From Oscillospiraceae bacterium (GTDB lineage: Bacteria; Bacillota; Clostridia; Oscillospirales; Ruminococcaceae), in contig JAHHTP010000002.1 of NCBI GenBank assembly GCA_020024615.1, positions 1 through 64,000 on the forward strand: 64,000 bases of DNA, read 5' to 3'. The notes below the pieces were generated by a model. The model made no database searches. It was not told the origin of the DNA and saw nothing but the letters and a program-made list of their open reading frames with translations. The translations under genes and the position numbers were made by a program. This document shows, in pieces, positions 16,582 to 23,911 of the stretch. The stretch's first letter is position 1. The number at the start of each line of letters is the position of its first letter.

Positions 16582-17316
16582 TTATTCTTCGTCAGGAGTC
16601 TCCCAGTTATGCCATACCTCGGTAACATCATCGTTATCATCCAGATATTCCAGCAAACGCTGCATTTTAACAATACTATCCGGATCGGTCAGCGCAGTAT
16701 AGGTATTCGGAACTTCTTCAACGCCAGCAGACTCAAAAGTATAACCTTTTTCTTCCAGTGCTTCGCGTACAGCAGAACAGTCAGCCGGATCGGTATAAAC
16801 AATAACCACACCATCTTCACTGATTAAATCAGCTGCACCAGCCTCCAGTGCATCTTCCATCAGTTTATCCTCATCAATTTCTTCCGCATCAATGGTAATA
16901 ACACCTTTGGATTCAAACATGAAAGATACACAGCCAGTGGTGCCGAGGTTTCCACCAAATTTATCAAAAATATGTCTGATTTCACCCGCAGTACGGTTGC
17001 GGTTGTCGGTTAAACCTTCTACAATAACAGCAATGCCGTTCGGACCGTATCCTTCGTATTTAACATCCTCATAGTTGGTTTTATCAGCACCGCCTGCTGC
17101 TTTTTTAATAACGCGGTCAATGTTATCATTCGGCATATTTGCCGCTTTTGCTTTTGCGATCAGGTCACGCAGTCTTGGGTTAACGGTCGGATCAGCACCG
17201 CCTGCCTTAACGGCTACGGTAATCTCTTTGCCAATTTTTGTGAAAATTTTTGCTCTTGCCTGGTCAGCAACACCTTTTTTTCTTTTAATAGTACTCCATT
17301 TAGAATGTCCGGACAT
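16582..17316 (-). CDS. yebC: YebC/PmpR family protein
   Basis: 244 aa. Family hallmark N-terminus MSGHSKWSTIKRKKGVADQ and GRGPNG-like segment EGYGPNGIAVIVEGLTDNRNRT near 85-106 are present. Members are DNA-binding regulators or, as shown for TACO1/YebC proteins, translation factors that relieve ribosome stalling; both roles come from family knowledge. ATG 17316 has GGGAGG upstream. The C-terminus is acidic (NDDVTEVWHNWETPDEE). No clear consensus promoter is seen upstream. Confidence 0.95.
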   Translation of the reverse strand: MSGHSKWSTIKRKKGVADQARAKIFTKIGKEITVAVKAGGADPTVNPRLRDLIAKAKAANMPNDNIDRVIKKAAGGADKTNYEDVKYEGYGPNGIAVIVEGLTDNRNRTAGEIRHIFDKFGGNLGTTGCVSFMFESKGVITIDAEEIDEDKLMEDALEAGAADLISEDGVVIVYTDPADCSAVREALEEKGYTFESAGVEEVPNTYTALTDPDSIVKMQRLLEYLDDNDDVTEVWHNWETPDEE

Positions 17317-17442
17317 AATATTTACCTCCCTGAATAATTTCAATTTATCTTGCAATACTACTACTTGAAGGGGCGTCTGGTATCGCTTCTTTCGGGAATC
17401 TTCCCGCATTTTTCATCTTACTGATAGGAAAGGAAGAAAAAC

Positions 17443-17604
17443 ATGAAACAGCAGAACTCTAAAACATCCGCATCCAACACCACCAGTTCTCAGGATAAAC
17501 AGTGCAAAGACACTTCCCGTGCAGTGAAACAGCAGTCTCAGAACAAACAGGGATATTCCTCTGCAAAACAGTCCAAAAAAGACAGCTTTGACAGCCTGTT
17601 CTGA
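17443..17604 (+). CDS. Small Lys/Gln/Ser-rich protein, unknown (53 aa)
   Basis: A 53-codon frame starting at ATG 17443 after AAAGGAAG, ending TGA 17604, followed within 25 bp by a strong terminator. The product is very hydrophilic, rich in Lys, Gln and Ser, has one Cys and ends in DSFDSLF; it should be intrinsically disordered. The composition recalls minor small acid-soluble spore proteins, but I do not recognise a specific family. It stands alone on the plus strand between minus-strand genes, so it has its own promoter, not confidently located. Confidence 0.6.
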   Translation: MKQQNSKTSASNTTSSQDKQCKDTSRAVKQQSQNKQGYSSAKQSKKDSFDSLF

Positions 17605-17626
17605 TTTTCTCCTTAACGCAAAGATG

Positions 17627-17660
17627 CAGATATGCCATTAAATGGCATATCTGTTTTATT
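17627..17660 (+). terminator. Terminator of the 53-aa gene
   Basis: 13-bp perfect stem (17627-17639 with 17641-17653, CAGATATGCCATT core) followed by TTTTATTTTT. It runs into the 3' end of the convergent yitT gene. Confidence 0.85.
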
Positions 17661-18546
17661 TTTCCAATGATTCTATAAAACCTTCTCCGTAAATTTCAGC
17701 TGAAGTTGTTACAATAATAAAAGCTTTGGGATCAATTTCCTTAATCTTACGGGTCAGCGTGACATATTCCGTTTGAGAAACCGCAGAAATAATAAACGGT
17801 CGCTTCTCGCCAGTATAAGCACCTTTTCCGTCCACAAGAGTAGCTCCGCGTTCCATACTGCCAGTAATATACTGCGAAATCTCATCACAGTGTTCTGAAA
17901 TAATTAGCATGGTTTTGCTTACATCAAATCCATATATCACCGCATCCATGCAGCGCGCACAGACAAACACATTAATTAACGCATATAGTGCAGCCTCTAA
18001 TGTTCCATAAATTACTGCTGAAGAAGCAATAATGATAAAGTCTACCAGAAGAATGACACTGCCCATCCTTAAATGCGGCATCTTCTGCTGTACGATTTTA
18101 CAGATAATATCAGTACCGCCAGTAGAACCTGCTCGCCACATAATGAGTCCCAGTCCCAATCCGATCAAAACACCACCAAACACACTTGCAAGCAACATAT
18201 TTCCAGTATATTCCGGAATATCTGCCAACACATAATCTGCAAATATGGTAAACAGAACTAGCGAAAGACCGGTTTTCAGCATAAACTCCTTGCCTAGCTT
18301 GAATATTCCTAGAAATACCAGTGGAATGTTTAATACAAAACTTATATTACCAATACTAAAATTCGGAAACAGATAGTTGATCAGAGTAGCAATACCCGAA
18401 ACACCGCCTGGTGCAATATTGTTTGGTGCGGAGAACACGACAACCGAAACTGCGTATAAAAAAGTTCCGATCACTATCATGATGACATCCCAAAGCATCA
18501 CCATTGGTCTGGACATCGGCTTGTCAGTCCCTTTGCGTGTAAACAT
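17656..18546 (-). CDS. YitT family membrane protein (DUF161/DUF2179)
   Basis: 296 aa. N-terminal half with five to six TM helices including APNNIAPGGVSGIATLIN near 40-57 and RAGSTGGTDIICKI near 138-151, the DUF161 repeats; C-terminal soluble DUF2179 domain (about 205-290) of ferredoxin-like type. Function of the family is not established; transport or regulation is often suggested. Followed by a convergent terminator and preceded by mrnC with a 21-bp gap, so it may be the last gene of the ribosomal block. Confidence 0.9.
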   Translation of the reverse strand: MFTRKGTDKPMSRPMVMLWDVIMIVIGTFLYAVSVVVFSAPNNIAPGGVSGIATLINYLFPNFSIGNISFVLNIPLVFLGIFKLGKEFMLKTGLSLVLFTIFADYVLADIPEYTGNMLLASVFGGVLIGLGLGLIMWRAGSTGGTDIICKIVQQKMPHLRMGSVILLVDFIIIASSAVIYGTLEAALYALINVFVCARCMDAVIYGFDVSKTMLIISEHCDEISQYITGSMERGATLVDGKGAYTGEKRPFIISAVSQTEYVTLTRKIKEIDPKAFIIVTTSAEIYGEGFIESLEK

Positions 18547-18567
18547 ATATCTGCCTCCCTATTTTCA

Positions 18568-18963
18568 TTATGGAAAAATCAAAGAAAATAATGCATCAAT
18601 TCGATCAAACTCGCCTTTTAAATAGAGCCAACCAAACAATGCCTCAAAACCGGTTGCACGCCGGTATTCGGTCATATCCGCATTTTTTGGGATACGACCT
18701 GCAACATTTCTGCCGCGCTTGTATACATCAAATTCTTCCTCAGTCAGATGCGGTTCTAAAACCGCCATATCCTCCGATTGCGCATGCGCACAAACCAGAG
18801 AAATGGTCTGCTGATGCAGATTTTTAACATGCAGATTTCCCTGCTCCATCATTTTGCGGCGAACCAACAACTCAAACACGGCATCTCCCATATACGCAAG
18901 CGCAAGGGAGTTATACTGTGAAGCCTCAAGAGGTTTGCCATTCGATAACTTTTCTAAATCCAT
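18568..18963 (-). CDS. mrnC: Mini-ribonuclease 3
   Basis: 131 aa consisting only of the RNase III catalytic domain, without a double-strand RNA-binding domain. Mini-III matures 23S rRNA ends in Bacillus. The signature LALAYMGDAVFELLVRRKM (about 18-36) holds the catalytic Asp, and EYRRATGFEALFGWLYLKG (about 101-119) the second acidic site (Glu). In many Firmicutes the gene follows cysS; here it follows obgE by 12 bp. ATG 18963 is preferred to TTG 18966 given AGAGGA upstream. Confidence 0.94.
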   Translation of the reverse strand: MDLEKLSNGKPLEASQYNSLALAYMGDAVFELLVRRKMMEQGNLHVKNLHQQTISLVCAHAQSEDMAVLEPHLTEEEFDVYKRGRNVAGRIPKNADMTEYRRATGFEALFGWLYLKGEFDRIDALFSLIFP

Positions 18964-18975
18964 CAAGCTGTCCTC

Positions 18976-20247
18976 TTAGTAAACAAATTCAAACTGGAAT
19001 CCGAAAATATCGACGGTATCGCCTTCTTCAATGCCCATCTGTTCCAGCTTGTCAATAATTCCGCTTTCACGCAGCACCCTCTGGAAATACTGCAACGACT
19101 CATAGTCATCCATATTCACGCCGTTCATAACCTGTTCCATAAACGGTGCATCAACATAGAATACAGCATCTGGACCACGTACAATTTCAAATCTGCGGTC
19201 ATTCTTATTGTCCAAAACAACTGGAGCCGGTTCAGCCTCGTATTCAATGATCGGCGGAAGATCTTTCAGTTGATTTGCAATCTCATTGACAAGCGGTCTA
19301 ATATTCTGCGTGGTTGCAGCGGAAATTTCGAAAAAGGGATAACCCTGACCTTCAATATAATCCTTAAACTCCGCAATCTGCTCCTCAGTTGCCAGATCAC
19401 ATTTATTTGCAACTACAATCTGTGGGCGTTCTGCAAGCTGTGCGTTGAAGTTATAAAGTTCACGATTGATGATTTCGAAATCCATTCGCGGATCTCTGCC
19501 TTCCGAACCGGAAACATCAACTACATGAACAATCAAGCGACAGCGGTCAACATGCCGTAAGAAATCATGTCCCAAGCCAACACCATCCGCAGCACCTTCA
19601 ATCAGACCCGGAATATCTGCCATAACAAATGAAGTATCCCGGTCAACTTTTACAACACCCAATACTGGTGTAATGGTGGTAAAATGGTAGTTTGCAATAG
19701 CAGGCTTTGCAGCGGAAACCACTGAAATCAGCGTAGATTTACCAACATTCGGGAATCCAACCAAGCCTACATCAGCCAGCAGCTTTAGTTCCAGATTTAA
19801 AACCAGAGATTCACCCTGCTCACCCGGTTTTGCAAAACGCGGAATTTGACGGGTGGAGGTAGCAAAATGCTGGTTACCTGCACCACCTTTACCGCCCTTT
19901 GCAATCAGGATCGGTTCATCGGTAGAGCAGTCAGCAATCAAACGGCCGGTATCTGCATCGCGTACCAAAGTGCCACGCGGTACTTTGATAATCAAATCTT
20001 CGCCGGACTTACCAGAGCAACGTCTGGCAGCTCCATTTTCGCCGTTAGATGCAGCATATTTTTTTCGGTAGGAGAATTTTTCCAGTGTATTCAAATTCTG
20101 GTCAACTTGAAAATATACACTGCCGCCCCTACCGCCGTCACCGCCATCCGGACCGCCGTTTGCAACATATTTTTCACGATGGAAGGTAACAGCACCATTA
20201 CCGCCGTTACCGGCACGAATATAAACGCGTGCTTTATCAATAAACAT
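18976..20247 (-). CDS. obgE: GTPase ObgE/CgtA
   Basis: 423 aa: glycine-rich Obg fold (about 1-158, with GGDGGRGGSVYFQVD), GTPase domain with P-loop GFPNVGKST (about 165), switch region FTTITPVLGVV, DIPGLIEGA G3 and NKCD G4, and a C-terminal OCT domain (about 345-423), which is typical of Gram-positive Obg. It binds the 50S subunit, acts in late ribosome assembly and links to stress and (in spore formers) sporulation. It follows rpmA, the conserved rplU-prp-rpmA-obg order, but a terminator separates them. Confidence 0.97.
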   Translation of the reverse strand: MFIDKARVYIRAGNGGNGAVTFHREKYVANGGPDGGDGGRGGSVYFQVDQNLNTLEKFSYRKKYAASNGENGAARRCSGKSGEDLIIKVPRGTLVRDADTGRLIADCSTDEPILIAKGGKGGAGNQHFATSTRQIPRFAKPGEQGESLVLNLELKLLADVGLVGFPNVGKSTLISVVSAAKPAIANYHFTTITPVLGVVKVDRDTSFVMADIPGLIEGAADGVGLGHDFLRHVDRCRLIVHVVDVSGSEGRDPRMDFEIINRELYNFNAQLAERPQIVVANKCDLATEEQIAEFKDYIEGQGYPFFEISAATTQNIRPLVNEIANQLKDLPPIIEYEAEPAPVVLDNKNDRRFEIVRGPDAVFYVDAPFMEQVMNGVNMDDYESLQYFQRVLRESGIIDKLEQMGIEEGDTVDIFGFQFEFVY

Positions 20248-20343
20248 AAAAATCCCTCACTTTCCGGGATCAAAGAAACATATCCTTTTCCGATATATCC
20301 ATACAACGATGTACCGAAAGAGAAAAAACTTATGGAAAAATAA

Positions 20344-20375
20344 GAAAAGGAGCACACACTTACGCGTACGCTCCT
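20344..20375 (-). terminator. Terminator or attenuator between rpmA and obgE
   Basis: Minus-strand hairpin AAGGAGC...GCTCCTT around 20347-20375 followed by TTTTC, 18 bp after the rpmA stop. It could reduce expression of obgE relative to the ribosomal genes. Confidence 0.7.
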
Positions 20376-20392
20376 TGAAAATTTCGGTCGTC

Positions 20393-20674
20393 TTACTGTA
20401 CAGCGTAAACGCTTACTTTCTTACGATCACGACCCAGACGCTCGTACTTAACAACACCATCAATTAAAGCGAACAGAGTGTCATCGGAACCTAAGCCAAC
20501 GTTTTCGCCCGGATGAATGTGGGTACCACGCTGTTTGTACAGGATGTTACCTGCTAAAACTTTCTGACCATCGCCTTTTTTCGCGCCCAAACGTTTGGAC
20601 TCGGAATCACGGCCGTTCTTGGTAGAACCTACACCTTTTTTATGTGCAAAGAACTGGATATTTAACTTTAACAT
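20393..20674 (-). CDS. rpmA: 50S ribosomal protein L27 (precursor form)
   Basis: 93 aa. The N-terminus [20 protein letters not shown] carries the Firmicutes extension ending in QFF before AHKKG; in Staphylococcus aureus the protease Prp cleaves after FF to expose the residues that reach the peptidyl-transferase centre. The Prp gene lies directly upstream with a 3-bp gap. Body residues such as [17 protein letters not shown] and [11 protein letters not shown] are typical. Confidence 0.97.
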   Translation of the reverse strand: MLKLNIQFFAHKKGVGSTKNGRDSESKRLGAKKGDGQKVLAGNILYKQRGTHIHPGENVGLGSDDTLFALIDGVVKYERLGRDRKKVSVYAVQ

Positions 20675-20677
20675 TGT

Positions 20678-20992
20678 TTACACCTCCATGTCTTGTATAC
20701 GAATGTTTTTTGGGAACTGCTCTTGCAGCAGTTCGATCTGCAATCGCATGGATTGCAGGAGCAGTGCGCTTTCAGAAGTTGTTTCTTCCACTTTAAGCTG
20801 CACTTCATTCTCACTGACATTAACCGCCGCACGGATTTGTGCGATCTCCGTAATGCCATTCGCTGTCATATTAACCGCCGTGGTGACCGCCGCACAAACA
20901 ATGTCACTTCCACTGTCTGCATAACCGGCATGTCCACTTACCGAAAATCCGATAAGTTCTTCCCCTCTGCGGAAAAATCGCGCTTTAATCAT
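20678..20992 (-). CDS. prp: Ribosomal-processing cysteine protease Prp
   Basis: 104 aa. The catalytic strings GHAGYADSGSDIVCAAVTT put His at about residue 21 and Cys at 33, matching the dyad (His22, Cys34) of S. aureus Prp. It removes the N-terminal extension of L27, an essential step where the extension exists. Encoded between rplU (4-bp gap) and rpmA (3-bp gap), which secures co-expression with its substrate. Confidence 0.96.
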   Translation of the reverse strand: MIKARFFRRGEELIGFSVSGHAGYADSGSDIVCAAVTTAVNMTANGITEIAQIRAAVNVSENEVQLKVEETTSESALLLQSMRLQIELLQEQFPKNIRIQDMEV

Positions 20993-20996
20993 TGCA

Positions 20997-21305
20997 TTAA
21001 GCGTTGATAGCTTCGATCTTTACCTGAGTATACGGCTGTCTGTGACCTTTTTTGCGTGCGGAGCCTTTTTTCGGTTTGTAGGTGAAAACGGTGATTTTTT
21101 TGCCTTTGCCGTTTTTCACTACGGTAGCTTTTACAGAAGCACCTTCAACATACGGAACACCAATTTTGGTTTCTTCGCCGCCAACAGCAACAACTTTGTC
21201 AAATACAACTTCGTCGTTAGCCTCAACTGCTAATTTCTCGATGAATACTACATCGCCTTCGGTTACACGGTACTGTTTGCCACCGGTTTCAATTACTGCG
21301 TACAT
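20997..21305 (-). CDS. rplU: 50S ribosomal protein L21
   Basis: 102 aa, normal length. Starts [19 protein letters not shown], and ends with the basic [17 protein letters not shown] segment that contacts 23S rRNA. First gene of rplU-prp-rpmA, with a leader of about 130 nt and a consensus-like promoter. Confidence 0.97.
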   Translation of the reverse strand: MYAVIETGGKQYRVTEGDVVFIEKLAVEANDEVVFDKVVAVGGEETKIGVPYVEGASVKATVVKNGKGKKITVFTYKPKKGSARKKGHRQPYTQVKIEAINA

Positions 21306-21438
21306 AGGTTAAGCACCTACCTTTATCTTAGTCTCGCTGCGCTTTTAATAATCGGTTCCCGCCGGAATCTACAGATTATCGGGTGGTATCTTTGCTTAAC
21401 GCAAAAAGATACGCTTGCAAGAACCCGGCGCAAGCGGC
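21306..21438 (-). promoter_or_regulatory. Structured leader of rplU (L21-leader candidate)
   Basis: The minus-strand leader holds at least two hairpins, GCGTATCTTTTTGC...GCAAAGATACC and AATCTGTAGATT/CCGATAATC...GATTATT. A conserved L21 leader that controls this operon is known from Firmicutes (Rfam L21_leader); the position fits, but I cannot verify the consensus by eye. Confidence 0.45.
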
Positions 21439-21444
21439 ATATTT

Positions 21445-21473
21445 ATAATATCATAAGAAAGCCGGATTGTCAA
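21445..21473 (-). promoter_or_regulatory. Promoter of rplU-prp-rpmA
   Basis: Minus strand TTGACA (21468-21473), 17 nt, TATTAT (21445-21450). Confidence 0.8.
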
Positions 21474-21504
21474 GGGATTGCCTTTAAAAACCCTAAAAAT
21501 GAGC

Positions 21505-21533
21505 AAAAAAAAACGGGCGATAAAACACCGCCC
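21505..21533 (-). terminator. Terminator of an unassigned minus-strand unit
   Basis: Stem GGGCG (21515-21519) / CGCCC (21529-21533) followed on the minus strand by GT9. It ends just upstream of the rplU promoter, and no annotated gene uses it. Confidence 0.75.
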
Positions 21534-21927
21534 ATTTGTGCCTTTTTCACAATAATAATCCGAAAATAATCTCGTCTTATTCCTGCAAAAAGCCATGTCC
21601 CCTAATTCAGCATACACACAATGGCATATACCGTTTTCGCTTTGATTTTCCAAAAAGAAAATACTACGAAAATCTGATGGGAACATTCCGATTGGCTTCT
21701 TGCTCGCAACAATGGTTCCTTATGGAAGCTGCCCATCCATGCAATAAAATAAACATTCCGAACCCTGATTTCAAATCACTTCGCGTGATACGAGGGGGGG
21801 TACCATCTGCTTAGCAATCATCATCAGACGGGTGATTCCGCTTTCTGTGAAACAAGTCCAGGTGCGAGGGGGGTGCCCCCTTTCTATATTTCCAGAACAA
21901 CGATAATCTGTTTACTTTATCATGCTC
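21534..21927 (-). other. Unassigned minus-strand transcribed region, no credible gene
   Basis: About 390 nt between a SigA-like promoter (21934-21962) and a strong terminator (21505-21533). The longest frames starting inside it are short (for example a 44-codon frame whose product matches no family I know), codon use is poor, and no known RNA is recognised. It contains two copies of a G-rich motif (21790-21802 and 21869-21881 on the plus strand). It could be a small RNA, a remnant of a lost gene, or the 3' part of an element that decayed together with the MATE gene next to it. Confidence 0.35.
21789..21881. repeat. Two-copy G-rich motif
   Basis: CGAGGGGGGTACC (about 21790) and CGAGGGGGGTGCC (about 21869), about 80 bp apart in direct orientation. 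The first is preceded by the hairpin ATCAC-TTCGC-GTGAT. Outside the core the copies diverge. Confidence 0.5.
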
Positions 21928-21933
21928 GTTAAT

Positions 21934-21962
21934 ATTATAATACATTTCTATTAAAAAATCAA
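21934..21962 (-). promoter_or_regulatory. Promoter of the unassigned minus-strand unit
   Basis: Minus strand TTGATT (21957-21962), 17 nt, TATAAT (21934-21939); predicted start near 21927. Confidence 0.6.
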
Positions 21963-22099
21963 CCTGTTTTTCATGGGTTTTTCGAATATTTTTGAAAAAA
22001 TCCCGGCAAAATTCAAAAAAATCTGCGTTTTCCTGTTTCTCGCCTCGATTATAACTAATAAAATGCGCCTTTTCTGATCCAAAACCATATAAATATGCA

Positions 22100-22128
22100 T
22101 TGTTTTTTTTTATAAAATATGATACAAT
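22100..22128 (+). promoter_or_regulatory. Promoter upstream of the small ORF and MATE remnant
   Basis: TTGTTT (22100-22105), 17 nt, TACAAT (22123-22128). The -10 region lies inside one copy of a 16-bp direct repeat, ATAAAATATGATACAA, at 22112-22127, repeated exactly at 22167-22182. Confidence 0.55.
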
Positions 22129-22182
22129 AATGGAGTATGAGAATTGTGCAGAATGAAAGGAGTGCCATAAAATATGATACAA
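22112..22182. repeat. Exact 16-bp direct repeat
   Basis: ATAAAATATGATACAA at 22112-22127 and 22167-22182, 55 bp apart. One copy spans the promoter -10, the other spans the start codon of the small upstream ORF. Could be a duplicated operator or a local duplication. Confidence 0.6.
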
Positions 22183-22284
22183 AACTGCAATATCATTTTT
22201 CTCATGACACATTTTCAGTGCAGGAATATAGTAAACTGCTATGCTGATAGGCTAAGAATAATAAAAGGAAAGGATTCTATATGA
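22174..22284 (+). CDS. Possible 36-aa upstream ORF (leader peptide)
   Basis: ATG 22174 follows AAAGGAG at 22156-22162 and runs 36 codons to TGA at 22282-22284, which overlaps the ATG of the MATE remnant (ATGA). The product starts MIQNCNIIFLMTHFQC and ends RIIKGKDSI; three Cys, no recognised family. The arrangement of ribosome-binding site, ORF and stop-start overlap would give translational coupling to the transporter gene when it was intact. It may be a leader peptide or coincidental. Confidence 0.35.
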   Translation: MIQNCNIIFLMTHFQCRNIVNCYADRLRIIKGKDSI

Positions 22285-22819
22285 GTTCAGATAAAAAATC
22301 TCTTCTCCAACAAATGAAGGATCTCTTTTCCATACAAGATATGACTGTGGGAAATCCGATGAAAAATCTTCTGCTGTTTTCTATATCCAATGCTCATCCG
22401 AAATCTCGCACAACAACTATATAACACTGTCGATTCCAGTGTCATAGGTGAATGCATCGGTGACAATGCGTAGCTGCAGTTGGCGTTGCTGGTCCGATTG
22501 TCAATTTATTGCTCTGCCTGTTTATTGGCATTTCAGCTGGTGTGGGAATTATGGTATCCCAGCATTTCGATGCCAAACGCAAGGAAGGCTTGTCTAAACC
22601 ATCGGTATCTGTATTACCATGATTCTAATCACTTCTGCTCTTGTTATAACGATTGGTGTCCCGCTGACAAAACCGATGAAGTATCTTTTGAACACACCCC
22701 TGGAAGTATTCGATATGGCATGCATTATCTGATCATCTTCATTTGCCTACCATTTGGCAAGTGGCATACCAAAGGCATTCTAAGCCAATTAGAAAACGAT
22801 CAGCCCTCCTTGGACTGAT
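22281..22819 (+). pseudogene. Remnant of a MATE family efflux transporter
   Basis: The start MSSDKKSLLQQMKDLFSI...GNPMKNLLLFSI is followed by a one-base frameshift; the next frame continues PMLI.NLAQQLYNTVDSSVIGECIGDNA and hits a TAG at 22471-22473. After another shift comes AVGVAGPIVNLLLCLFIGISAGVGIMVSQHF.AKRKEGLSK, then a third shift, IGICITMILITSALVITIGVPLTKPM and NTPLEVFDMAMHYLIIFICLPFGKW, then an abrupt end. NLAQQLYNTVDS and GISAGVGIMVSQ are classic MATE (DinF/NorM-like) N-terminal strings. Only about 170 of about 450 residues survive with at least three lesions. AAAGGAAAGGA precedes the start. Confidence 0.85.
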
Positions 22820-22865
22820 TTTAATAAACTTATCAAATATTATTAAAAAGAAAGAGGAATTACTT

Positions 22866-23732
22866 ATGCGTAAAATCATTTTAACCTGTGATAGTACTTG
22901 TGACTTAGGCGATGAACTGGTTGCTAAGTTGGGCGTAACTTTGTATCCGTTCCATATTATCTTAAAAGATCAATCTTATAAGGATAATATTGATATTACC
23001 CCGGACGATCTGTACAAAGCATACTGGGAAGAAAAAGAATTGCCAAAAACTGCTGCTGTCAGCATTGGTGAATTTACCGAATTTTTCCAAAAATTTGTGG
23101 ACGACGGTTGTGATGTTGTTCATGTCACCATTGGATCCGGCATTTCTTCCTCCCCGAACAACTGTAAATTAGCAGCAGAGCAGTTTAATGGACATGTATT
23201 TGTAGTTGACTCCCGTTCTCTGTCTACCGGTTCTGGCATGCTGGTGCTGGAAGCAGCAAAACGCATCGAAGCTGGTATGGAAGCAAAACAGGTTGCTGAA
23301 GAAATAGCCGCTCTGGTTCCAAAAACCAATGTATCTTTTATTCTAGATACACTGGACTTCTTACATGCAGGTGGACGCTGTTCTGCAGTTGCAAAACTGG
23401 GTGCAAACCTGCTGTCCTTGAAACCGCAGATTTTGGTATTAAATGATGCTGAAAACTGTGGTAAAATGACTGTTGGCAAAAAATACCGTGGTAAATTGGA
23501 TAAAGTATTGGCTCAGTATGCTAAAGAAACCCTTGAAAATCATCTGGATGACTTAGTATTGGACACCATTTTTATCACCCATTCTGGCATTTCTCAAGAG
23601 CGCATTGATCTGGTAAAAAAAGTAGTACAGGATACAGCAAACTTCAAAAACATTTATGTTACAAAAGCTAGCTGCACCATTTCCTCTCACTGTGGTCCAA
23701 ATACGCTCGGTCTTTTGTTCATGACAAAATAA
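22866..23732 (+). CDS. DegV family fatty-acid-binding protein
   Basis: 288 aa. DegV proteins (FakB) bind a fatty acid and present it to the FakA kinase for incorporation into phospholipids in Firmicutes. Typical strings: CDSTCDLGDELVAKLGVTLYPFHI at the N-terminus, TSxxS-like TAAVSIGEFTEFF near 62-74, HVTIGSGISSSPNN near 85-98, DSRSLSTGSGMLV near 114-126 and GRCS with a C-terminal SSHCGPNTLGLLF. ATG 22866 follows AGAGGAA; the longer frame reads into the MATE remnant. No fakA is seen here. Promoter evidence is weak. Confidence 0.92.
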   Translation: MRKIILTCDSTCDLGDELVAKLGVTLYPFHIILKDQSYKDNIDITPDDLYKAYWEEKELPKTAAVSIGEFTEFFQKFVDDGCDVVHVTIGSGISSSPNNCKLAAEQFNGHVFVVDSRSLSTGSGMLVLEAAKRIEAGMEAKQVAEEIAALVPKTNVSFILDTLDFLHAGGRCSAVAKLGANLLSLKPQILVLNDAENCGKMTVGKKYRGKLDKVLAQYAKETLENHLDDLVLDTIFITHSGISQERIDLVKKVVQDTANFKNIYVTKASCTISSHCGPNTLGLLFMTK

Positions 23733-23824
23733 GTTATTTCAGCTTAGAAAGGGCTAACCGTCTGATTGTTGATTTATAACATGTGCTGGCTGTTCTTTTG
23801 GATGAACAATAATACAAAACATCT

Positions 23825-23862
23825 CCTCTCATGCATAATGCTATGAGAGGGTTTTCCTTTTT
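23825..23862 (+). terminator. Terminator of degV
   Basis: Stem CCTCTCAT / ATGAGAGG, then GTTTTCCTTTTT. About 90 bp after the stop codon. Confidence 0.85.
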
Positions 23863-23865
23863 AAA

Positions 23866-23895
23866 ACAAAAACTCCCGTCTTTTATAGACGAGAG
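23866..23895 (-). terminator. Terminator of the hom-thrB-lysC operon
   Basis: Minus-strand stem CTCTCGTCT / AGACGGGAG with five T following, immediately after the lysC stop. Confidence 0.85.
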
Positions 23896-23911
23896 CAACA
23901 AACTATTTTAA

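Noticed and set aside
21811-22212. Minus-strand 133-codon open frame
   Set aside because: Poor codon and amino-acid pattern, no ribosome-binding site, runs across two promoters and the G-rich repeats; no recognised family.
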